DNA from: Acidobacteriota bacterium
GTDB lineage: Bacteria; Acidobacteriota; Terriglobia; Terriglobales; Acidobacteriaceae
Assembly: GCA_021782675.1 (NCBI GenBank)
Contig: JAJXUS010000119.1
Coordinates: forward strand, 1-6,549
Length of the DNA stretch: 6,549 nt
Direction of reading: 5' to 3'
Shown here: piece by piece, positions 1 through 6,002 of the stretch
How positions within the stretch are numbered: the first letter of the stretch is position 1
Layout of the letters: each line of letters opens with the position of its first letter
Made by a program: the position numbers and the translations under genes
Notes under the pieces: model-generated
Seen by the model: only the letters and a program-made list of their open reading frames with translations
The model's database searches: none
Told to the model about the DNA's origin: nothing

Positions 1-809
1 CCGCTCAGGCGGAGCGAACGCTGGACGATCTGCTCCGACAGGTGGCGGATGGCGCCGGCGTGGCCCTCAGCGCGATTAGTGCCACATGCGCAGGTGTCTC
101 TGGCGTGACGGTGCCGCGCGTTGCGGCATGGGTCAGGTCGGCGCTGCAGACGCGCGTCTCCGGGCAAATTCTCATCACCGGCGATGAGGAGACGGCACTC
201 GACGGGGCCTTTGCCGGTGGTCCCGGAGTGCTGGCCATCGCTGGCACCGGCTCCAACTTTATTGCGCGTGGGGAAGACGGCTCGCTGGTCCGCGTGGGCG
301 GCTGGGGCATTCTGGCCAATGAAGGCTCCGGCATGTGGATTGGACAGCAGGCAGTGCGGTCCATCTTTGACGCTGTGGACCGCGGCGAAACAACGCTCTT
401 GCTGGATGCGGTACTGAAGGCCTGGAAGCAGGCAGATCTTACGGGGCTCGTGGATCTCTCCAACCAGTCGCCGCCGGCGGATTATCCGATGCTATCGCCC
501 GTGGTAGCAGCTTGCGCGGCTCAGGGCGATGGGCGCGCGCAGCAGATTCTCAACGATGCCGGACAGAAGCTGGCGGAGTATTCCATGCTGGCCGCGCACC
601 GCGCAGCGGGTTCCGCCGCAGCTGGAAAACTGGCGCCTTCTTTTGCGTTTGTCGGCAGTGTGCTCGCTCGCGTTCCGAGGGTGTGGGAAGCCATGCGAGC
701 CGCAATTCTGCAGGAGATGCCCGGCGCCACGCTGGCAACACAGCCCGCCGATGCGGTGACCGGCGCGTTATGGCGCGCCCGCCACGCATCGCTCACGCAC
801 GATAGATAA
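1..809 (+). CDS. N-acetylglucosamine kinase-like protein, BadF/BadG/BcrA/BcrD ATPase family (5' partial)
   Basis: Likely cytoplasmic kinase that phosphorylates N-acetylglucosamine (or a related amino sugar) at O6 using ATP. The reading frame is open from base 3, so the N-terminus lies outside the window. The 268 visible residues lack roughly the first 40-50 of a normal ~300-330-residue member, including the first phosphate loop (DGGGTKT type). Visible landmarks are the candidate catalytic Asp of ITGDEETALDGA (183-185), the second phosphate loop AGTGSN (240-257), and GGWG followed by ANEGSGMWIG (297-344). The GTGSN form and the downstream QQAVRSIFDAVD stretch resemble human NAGK as I remember it, which favours GlcNAc over benzoyl-CoA reductase-type members. 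The GTG at 42 is an internal codon, not a likely start. The usual GDEGS motif reads ANEGS here. The gene is convergent with nagA, whose product would use its product, and the two overlap by 17 bp. The family is secure; the exact sugar (GlcNAc, MurNAc or glucosamine) is inferred. Confidence 0.86.
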   Translation, partial: AQAERTLDDLLRQVADGAGVALSAISATCAGVSGVTVPRVAAWVRSALQTRVSGQILITGDEETALDGAFAGGPGVLAIAGTGSNFIARGEDGSLVRVGGWGILANEGSGMWIGQQAVRSIFDAVDRGETTLLLDAVLKAWKQADLTGLVDLSNQSPPADYPMLSPVVAACAAQGDGRAQQILNDAGQKLAEYSMLAAHRAAGSAAAGKLAPSFAFVGSVLARVPRVWEAMRAAILQEMPGATLATQPADAVTGALWRARHASLTHDR

Positions 810-1968
810 CGCGGCCGTCCAGCATGGTCGCGAGAATGTTTCCTTCCTGCGAAAGGACAACGAGATTGGCCGGCCGGCCTGCAGCCAGCTCCCCATAGGC
901 ATGGCTCAGGCCCATCATGCGGGCGGGGTTTGATGTTGCATAGCGAACGGCGCTGCTCCAGTGGCTCTGCGTAAACTGCGCAAAGTTCCGCACCGCCCGA
1001 TCCATGGTCAGCACGCTGCCCGCCAGGCTGCCCTGATACATGCAGCGTCCATTGGCCACCTGCACGTTCATATTGCCCAGACGATAGGTGCCATCCGGCA
1101 TACCCGTGGCGCTGATGGAATCCGTAATCAGAATGCCGTGATCGGGACCCTTGGCACGCTGAAACAGGCGCACCAGCAGCGGGTCCACGTGGATGCCATC
1201 GCAGATCAGCTCGGCGTACAGCTTGCGGTCGTCCAGCACTACGCCCAGCAGGCCTGGATCGCGATGATCGAGCACGCGCATGGCATTGAATGTGTGCGTC
1301 GCGCTGGTGGCTCCCGCGGCGATTGCTGCCAGTGCATCCGCCGTGTCGGCGTTGCTGTGTCCCAGGCTGATGCGGATGCCGCGCTGCGTAGCCGCCTGAA
1401 TAAATTCAAGCGATCCTGGCAGCTCCGGCGCCATGGTCAGCAGAGCGATGCGGCCGCGCGCCGCCTGCCAGAAGCGGTCCAGCAGATCTGTCGACAGCTC
1501 GCACAGATTATCCGGCGGATGGACGCCGCGCTTGCTGTGCGAAAGAAACGGGCCCTCCAGATGGATGCCGAGAGGGTGCGCGCCGGCGCAAGCCTGCGGA
1601 TTCGATTCAGCGCGCTCAATCTGGCCGGCAATCGCTTCCAGCGAGCGCAGGATGCGGTCGGTTGGTGCGGTGACTGTTGTGGGCAGGTAGGCGCCGACGC
1701 CGCGGGCTGCGAGAAAGGCTCCAATGGCGTCAAAGGAAGCATCGTCGGCATCCATCACGTCATGCCCGGCCGCTCCGTGCGTGTGAATGTCCAGATAGGC
1801 CGGCGCCAGCATGGCTCCGGGAAAGTCCAGATGGTCGGCATGGTGCGGCTCATCTAGCGCGCCGCGTGAGGCAATGGCCGTGATGGTACGATTGTCGATC
1901 GTTACCTGCGGTTGATGAATCTCTGAAAATGGTGTCAGCAGGCTCTCCGCCCGCACCACTAAACTCAT
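793..1968 (-). CDS. nagA: N-acetylglucosamine-6-phosphate deacetylase
   Basis: Cytoplasmic amidohydrolase-superfamily enzyme that hydrolyses GlcNAc-6-phosphate to glucosamine-6-phosphate and acetate, the committed step of amino-sugar catabolism and recycling. At 391 residues it has the usual family length. In order: a short N-terminal beta segment; DIHTHGAAGHD with metal-ligand candidates His62 and His64; GIHLEGPF with Glu138; SLGHSNAD with His204; ATHTFNAM with His225; CDGIHVD with His260; and LITDSISATGMPDG with the catalytic Asp283. GSLAGSVLTMD (313-323) and TSNPARMMGL (345-354) then close the barrel. Keeping both histidines of HxH suggests a two-metal site as in Bacillus NagA, rather than the single-metal E. 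coli form. The ATG at 1966-1968 is chosen because GAGAGGA lies 5 nt upstream on the minus strand and the N-terminus has normal length. The gene is divergent from the receptor and convergent with the kinase. No clear -35/-10 pair was found for it. Confidence 0.97.
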   Translation of the reverse strand: MSLVVRAESLLTPFSEIHQPQVTIDNRTITAIASRGALDEPHHADHLDFPGAMLAPAYLDIHTHGAAGHDVMDADDASFDAIGAFLAARGVGAYLPTTVTAPTDRILRSLEAIAGQIERAESNPQACAGAHPLGIHLEGPFLSHSKRGVHPPDNLCELSTDLLDRFWQAARGRIALLTMAPELPGSLEFIQAATQRGIRISLGHSNADTADALAAIAAGATSATHTFNAMRVLDHRDPGLLGVVLDDRKLYAELICDGIHVDPLLVRLFQRAKGPDHGILITDSISATGMPDGTYRLGNMNVQVANGRCMYQGSLAGSVLTMDRAVRNFAQFTQSHWSSAVRYATSNPARMMGLSHAYGELAAGRPANLVVLSQEGNILATMLDGRVIYRA

Positions 1969-2160
1969 GGCAATCCTCTCAGCAGTGGAGACGCAGCTCG
2001 CGCACCTCCCGGGGAATGCATCCAGTATCGCAGGCGTGGCAAAACGGATACCTGTCGAGCAACGTTGCCGTGTTCGCGGTCATCCAGAGAATTGACGCAC
2101 GGTTCTCCACTTTCCGTTAGGCGAGACGCCGCCGGTGAAAGTCAGCAGGGGTTCGAGTGC

Positions 2161-2189
2161 TTGACCATTTATGCCGCGGGTAGCAGAAT
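2161..2189 (+). promoter_or_regulatory. Candidate sigma-70 promoter for the receptor gene
   Basis: TTGACC (2161-2166, five of six matches to the -35 consensus) is followed after 17 bp by CAGAAT (2184-2189, four of six to the -10). Transcription would start near 2196 and give a leader of about 80 nt. The outer left repeat arm (2176-2183) would then lie in the promoter spacer and not in the RNA. A weaker alternative is TTGACG at 2092-2097, with no good -10. This is a pattern match only. Confidence 0.35.
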
Positions 2190-2256
2190 TATCGGTTGAA
2201 AACTTCACCATCAGGATCTTCGGCGAACCATCGCAGTGAAGTTTGAAACTACCCGC
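2176..2256. repeat. Nested inverted repeats upstream of the receptor (possible RNA leader structure or operator)
   Basis: The outer arms are GCGGGTAG (2176-2183) and CTACCCGC (2249-2256), an 8-bp perfect match. The inner arms are AAACTTCAC (2200-2208) and GTGAAGTTT (2236-2244), a 9-bp perfect match. On the left 16 nt separate outer and inner arms; on the right only four nt (GAAA). The 27-nt apical segment can form a weak further hairpin around TTCGGCGAA (2219-2227). The element ends about 8 nt before the G-rich ribosome binding site of the receptor. It could fold in the mRNA as a two-tier stem, act as a protein-binding site in DNA, or be a short palindromic repeat element. I do not recognise it as any named riboswitch. 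Confidence 0.6.
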
Positions 2257-2259
2257 TAT

Positions 2260-2278
2260 TGTCTGGGGGACAGTCATG
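2260..2278 (+). promoter_or_regulatory. Ribosome binding site and start codon of the receptor, within a small hairpin
   Basis: A G-rich Shine-Dalgarno-like run, GGGGGA (2265-2270), precedes the ATG at 2276-2278 by 5 nt. This supports that start over the in-frame TTG at 2243, which has only a weak GTGAAG upstream and lies inside the inner repeat arm. The run sits in a perfect 4-bp hairpin, TGTC (2260-2263), loop TGGGG, GACA (2269-2272), so most of the binding site is in the loop. Confidence 0.6.
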
Positions 2279-5200
2279 CATCCGATAAATCCGCGTAATC
2301 GCTCCGCGGTCCTTATGGTGTGGCGTAGCTTTTCATGCATCGCATCCGCGCAGGTAGCCTTGCTGGTGCTGTTTCTGGCAGGTGTTCCGGCTCACGCTCA
2401 GTTCCGCGCGTCCATCCAGGGAACGGTCGCCGACCCGACCGGCGCGGTTATTCCAGGGGCAACTGTTACGCTGCACGACACCAGCACCAACCATACTGTG
2501 ACGGCCACTACCAGCGGCGCGGGTGTCTACACGTTCAACGCACTACCCCCGGATGACTTCGAAATGACAGTGGCTGCCAGCGGCTTTCAGAAAAAGACGC
2601 TCAGCAATATTCACCTTACGCCGGAGCAGGCGAACGGCATCAACGTAACCCTTCAGCCGGGACAGGCGACTCAGACGGTGACGGTGAATGGTGCGCAGGC
2701 CAATCTGCTGAATACCGAAACCGCCACGCTGAGCGGGACGATCTCGAGCAATCAGATTCAGCACCTGCCGTCGTTTAACAGAGATGTTTTTCAGTTGGCG
2801 CAGCTCGCGCCCGGAACGTTTGGCGACGGCTCCCAGGGCGCGGGTGGCGGAACGAATAACCTCCCCGGTAATGCAGGGCCGGGCGGCTCCTCCGCGAGCT
2901 CGGCCGGCATCTTTCAAACAGAGAATCAGGTCCAGGACCAATCGATCGGCGGCCAGACGGACACTAATGCCATCTCGATTGATGGCATCAGCACGGTGAG
3001 CGCGGTGTGGGGTGGAGCATCCGTCATCACGCCCAGCGAGGATTCTGTCCAGGATGTAACGGTGGTCACCAATAGTTATGACGCTGAGAACGGGCGTTTC
3101 ACTGGGGCGCAGATTCAGGTCATCTCCAAGTCCGGAACGAACCAACTGCACGGCAGCGCCTTCTTTAAGGCTTCGCGGCCCGGACTCAACGCCTATCAAC
3201 GCTTCAATGGCTATCGACCGGGAATCACGCCGGATAGCACCCCAGGCAAGAAAGGAGTCAACCGCAACGACTCACGTTTCAACAACTATGGTGGCAGCCT
3301 CGGCGGTCCGATCTGGAAAAACAGGATTTTCGCCTTCTTTAACTATGAGACCAGCCCGTTGACCGGACTGATAACCTCCCAGGAATGGTTCGAGACCCCG
3401 CAGTTTGACAGCGCGGCAGCGCCCGCGGGAAGCGTTGCCTCCAAATATCTTGGTTTTCCCGGAGAGAAGCCCTCCACGACTGCATTGGTTCCAGAAAATT
3501 GCAGCCAGATTGGGCTGTCGGAAGGCGTCAACTGCAACACAACCTCTCAGGGACTCGACGTCGGGTCGCCGCTAAAATCGGGCCTGGGAACGCAGGACTT
3601 GACTTATGGCAATAACACCAGCACGCCTGGCGTCGGAGGCGGTCTGGACGGTGTCCCTGACCTGGCGTATTACAACGTGGAGGATCCAACGAACGTATCG
3701 CAGGCGCAGTACAACGGACGCCTGGATGTTCTGCCCACGCAGAACGATCACGTGACCTTCACTATATATTGGGTGCCCATCTCTCAGACGTTCTACAACG
3801 GGCCCAACCGCACAGCCAATCTTTGGCATCATGACCAGATCAACGATGCCTTTTCTCTGATATGGAACCATACCTTCTCGCCGACTCTTCTGAATCAGGC
3901 GCGGGCCAACGCCGCTGGCTGGCGATGGAACGAAGTAGCTTCGAATCCGCAGGCTCCTTTCGGATTTCCCCAGGGCAATATCACTGGGTATGATCTTAAC
4001 GGTGGATTTTCTTTTTTCGGTCCGCCAGGACCCTCAAACTTCGATCAGTGGACCTATGACTATAACGACATCCTGACCAAAACGTTGAGCACACAAAATA
4101 TCAAGATGGGTGGCGAAGTCACTCGGCTCTATTATCTGAATAATCCAACCTACTCCGCGCGGCCCGGCTACAACTTCAATAACCTCTGGGACTTTGCCAA
4201 CGACGCACCATTTCAAGAAAGCGGCCAGTTCGATGCGGCAACGGGAGTTCCGTTTGCGAACCGGCAGGACCAGCGCATAAATCTTTTCGCTGCATTTATT
4301 CAGGACGACTATCGCATCCTGCCAAATCTCACTCTGAATCTTGGTCTGCGCTGGTCCTATTTCGGTGGCCTGTATTCCAAGCAGAACAATCTGGATGTAC
4401 TACGGCTGGGAACAGGTGCAAATGCACTGAACGACCTCAACATCCGCGTTGGCGGACACTTGTACCAGCCGCAAAAAGCGAACTTTGGACCGCAGGTCGG
4501 GTTCTCCTGGCAGCCAAAAGGCTCCGGCGGAAAAACAGTTGTCCGCGGCGGATTCGGCATCAACTATAACCAGAATGAGATTGCGATCCTCGCGAATGGC
4601 GTTGGCAATCCGCCGAATGCGATCAACGCCAACTTTTTCTGCCCGTACCCGTACACATCCAATCCTTCATGTTCGGGGCACGGAATTCTCTATCAGACCG
4701 CAACCAGTTCCACATCCCTGTTTGGATATCCGGCAAATCCTGCGGCCATCTCCAGCTATGACGGCACCAATTTTCCTGTAAAGTACGGCAACGGAATTTT
4801 TGTAACCGGGTATCAGTCCAACCCCAAAACGATCGCAAGTTACCATTATTCGATGCAAGTGGAAGAGCAGCTAGCTTATAACTCAGTATTTACCGTGGGA
4901 TATGAGGGCAATCAATTACGGCATCTTCTCACACAGCTTAATTACAATGTCGTCGCTCTGGCACAAGGACTGCGTTTAAATCCGAAAGCAAATTTCATCG
5001 ATTACTACCCCAACTGGGCCAGCGGCAATTACAACGCAGTAATTGCCACGCTGCGCCACGCGTTTTCTCACGGGTTCGATGCCCAGGCGCAATATACGTG
5101 GTCAAAGACGATGGATGAAGGGTCCAGTCCGTACGAAGAAGATCCGTATCCCTTCGATCCCCAGGCAGCCTACGGCCGTTCCGATTACAACGTTGCCAAC

Positions 5201-5833
5201 GCGTTCAAATTATTTGGGTTGTGGCAGCCGGTGTTCTTCCACGGAAATTCCGTATTGGAGAAGGCGCTCGGGGGATGGTCGCTCGGCGGCATCTGGAATC
5301 TCCATTCCGGCTTCCCCTTTAATCCTGTGTACAACACAAAGGGCGTTTACTATCAGGGCAGTGGATATGGCCAACTTCGGCCAGCCGGTGTTTTCGGAGG
5401 CTTTGGAACTAGCGCCAAAAATTCTGTTTTTATGGGACAAACCAACCCCAACTACAAGGGCAACGCCACGTCTTTCTTCAAGCCTCCCACTTATGTCCAG
5501 GGACCAGCTTTTCCAGCGACGGCGCCTCCGCCGGTTCCCGGTATCCACCGCAACAGCCTGACGGGCCCCGGTTACAACGATGTAGATATGAGTCTAACGA
5601 AGGCGTTCGGTATTCCCAACAACCGCATATTGGGCAAGGATGCGGTGTTTGAGGTCAGAGCCGATGCCTATAACTTATTTAATAAAATCAATCTGAACGG
5701 AGAACAAATCGATAATCTGTTAGGCGCCGTCGCTCCGGATGGAACAGTAACTTCTGTAAATCACCACTTCGGGGTCGCCAATTCCGCACTCGGGAGCCGC
5801 ACGGTGCAATTGCAGGCCCGCTTCAGTTTCTAG
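2276..5833 (+). CDS. TonB-dependent receptor with carboxypeptidase-regulatory-like domain (Oar-like)
   Basis: Large outer-membrane receptor, 1,185 residues from the ATG at 2276, expected to import a bulky nutrient with energy from TonB-ExbB-ExbD. A Sec signal peptide is clear: basic N-region, hydrophobic VALLVLFLAGVPA, and probable signal peptidase I cleavage after AHA (residue 41). Residues ~44-126 form the carboxypeptidase-regulatory-like beta-sandwich (QGTVADPTGAVIPGATVTL, GVYTFNALPP). The plug follows (~130-290) with NLLNTETATLSGTIS, LPSFNRDVFQLAQLAPGTF, a Gly/Ser-rich stretch (~185-212) and NAISIDGIS. The remaining ~890 residues are the barrel, with signatures such as KSGTNQLHGSAFF and GGSLGGPIWKNRIFAFFNYE, ending in RFSF with the terminal Phe expected for BAM-dependent insertion. 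No clear TonB box was seen. The four Cys of the mature protein fall in two close pairs (409/420 and 789/799). It is intact, alone in its transcript as far as visible, and has no adjacent SusD-like partner. The substrate is unknown; proximity to nagA only hints at amino sugars. Confidence 0.95.
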   Translation: MHPINPRNRSAVLMVWRSFSCIASAQVALLVLFLAGVPAHAQFRASIQGTVADPTGAVIPGATVTLHDTSTNHTVTATTSGAGVYTFNALPPDDFEMTVAASGFQKKTLSNIHLTPEQANGINVTLQPGQATQTVTVNGAQANLLNTETATLSGTISSNQIQHLPSFNRDVFQLAQLAPGTFGDGSQGAGGGTNNLPGNAGPGGSSASSAGIFQTENQVQDQSIGGQTDTNAISIDGISTVSAVWGGASVITPSEDSVQDVTVVTNSYDAENGRFTGAQIQVISKSGTNQLHGSAFFKASRPGLNAYQRFNGYRPGITPDSTPGKKGVNRNDSRFNNYGGSLGGPIWKNRIFAFFNYETSPLTGLITSQEWFETPQFDSAAAPAGSVASKYLGFPGEKPSTTALVPENCSQIGLSEGVNCNTTSQGLDVGSPLKSGLGTQDLTYGNNTSTPGVGGGLDGVPDLAYYNVEDPTNVSQAQYNGRLDVLPTQNDHVTFTIYWVPISQTFYNGPNRTANLWHHDQINDAFSLIWNHTFSPTLLNQARANAAGWRWNEVASNPQAPFGFPQGNITGYDLNGGFSFFGPPGPSNFDQWTYDYNDILTKTLSTQNIKMGGEVTRLYYLNNPTYSARPGYNFNNLWDFANDAPFQESGQFDAATGVPFANRQDQRINLFAAFIQDDYRILPNLTLNLGLRWSYFGGLYSKQNNLDVLRLGTGANALNDLNIRVGGHLYQPQKANFGPQVGFSWQPKGSGGKTVVRGGFGINYNQNEIAILANGVGNPPNAINANFFCPYPYTSNPSCSGHGILYQTATSSTSLFGYPANPAAISSYDGTNFPVKYGNGIFVTGYQSNPKTIASYHYSMQVEEQLAYNSVFTVGYEGNQLRHLLTQLNYNVVALAQGLRLNPKANFIDYYPNWASGNYNAVIATLRHAFSHGFDAQAQYTWSKTMDEGSSPYEEDPYPFDPQAAYGRSDYNVANAFKLFGLWQPVFFHGNSVLEKALGGWSLGGIWNLHSGFPFNPVYNTKGVYYQGSGYGQLRPAGVFGGFGTSAKNSVFMGQTNPNYKGNATSFFKPPTYVQGPAFPATAPPPVPGIHRNSLTGPGYNDVDMSLTKAFGIPNNRILGKDAVFEVRADAYNLFNKINLNGEQIDNLLGAVAPDGTVTSVNHHFGVANSALGSRTVQLQARFSF

Positions 5834-5853
5834 AGGCTGGGCATGGAGTGATA

Positions 5854-5876
5854 GTCTCTTCGCTGAATGAAGAGAC
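5854..5876 (+). other. Perfect 8-bp hairpin in the receptor mRNA 3' end
   Basis: GTCTCTTC (5854-5861) and GAAGAGAC (5869-5876) pair perfectly around the 7-nt loop GCTGAAT, 20 nt after the receptor stop codon. No T-tract follows, so it is not an intrinsic terminator alone. It sits 1 nt before the terminator stem and could block exonucleases or bind a protein. Confidence 0.6.
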
Positions 5877-5877
5877 G

Positions 5878-5909
5878 CGGCCGGATGGATAGCCGGCCGT
5901 TGCTTTTTT
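5878..5909 (+). terminator. Intrinsic terminator of the receptor gene
   Basis: CGGCCGG (5878-5884) and CCGGCCG (5893-5899) form a GC-rich 7-bp stem, extendable by a G-T wobble, around an 8-nt loop. Four nt later a run of six T (5904-5909) follows. It is 45 nt past the receptor stop and faces plus-strand transcription. The minus strand has no T-run after this hairpin, so it should not terminate the convergent kinase gene. Confidence 0.88.
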
Positions 5910-6002
5910 GCTGATAATGCAACGGATCACCTGCTCGCAGTTGCACGCCACTCGCGCGTTCCAAGAGCTGGGTGCAGCAACGGTTCAACCCTGTCGCGTC
6001 AT

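Larger units (their letters stand above)
1969..2275. other. Divergent intergenic region between nagA and the TonB-dependent receptor
   Basis: This 307-bp spacer must carry the promoters of both flanking genes. The nagA-proximal half (1969-2090) shows the nagA ribosome binding site and, on the minus strand, an isolated GATACT (2024-2029) that could be a -10, but without a convincing -35. The receptor-proximal half is much more structured. It contains a small GGCG/CGCC hairpin (2120-2130), a sigma-70-like promoter candidate, nested inverted repeats and a small hairpin around the receptor's ribosome binding site. Reading frames crossing the spacer on either strand lack good ribosome binding sites and recognisable protein features. 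I see no tRNA and no known riboswitch class. Confidence 0.7.

Noticed and set aside
5..463. 152-residue open frame on the minus strand opposite the kinase gene
   Set aside because: Ser/Pro/Ala-rich low-quality translation with no recognisable domain; the plus strand encodes clear kinase motifs here.
961..1857. 298-residue open frame on the plus strand antisense to nagA
   Set aside because: Its codons lie exactly opposite nagA codons, the register in which GC-rich genes readily give long antisense frames. Composition is skewed and no family is recognisable, while nagA carries all its catalytic motifs.
1929..2120. 63-residue plus-strand frame in the spacer overlapping the nagA start
   Set aside because: No ribosome binding site or family resemblance, and it overlaps the nagA start region in antisense.
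2243..2275. TTG at 2243 as an earlier receptor start
   Set aside because: It is in frame but lies in the inner repeat arm with only a weak upstream GTGAAG. The ATG at 2276 has a better ribosome binding site and gives a normal signal peptide.
2080..2340. 86-residue minus-strand frame crossing most of the nagA-receptor spacer
   Set aside because: The translation looks somewhat protein-like, but there is no ribosome binding site before its ATG, it starts inside the receptor's signal peptide region, and it runs across the inverted repeats and promoter candidate. A conservation search of this translation would be needed to revive it.
2543..3199. 218-residue open frame on the minus strand inside the receptor gene
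   Set aside because: Its codons lie exactly opposite receptor codons, and it is Arg-rich without motifs; the receptor plug domain explains this stretch.
5043..5561. 172-residue plus-strand frame overlapping the receptor barrel in another register
   Set aside because: Arg/Pro/Ser-rich shadow with no domain, fully contained in the receptor coding sequence, which continues intact to its terminal Phe.
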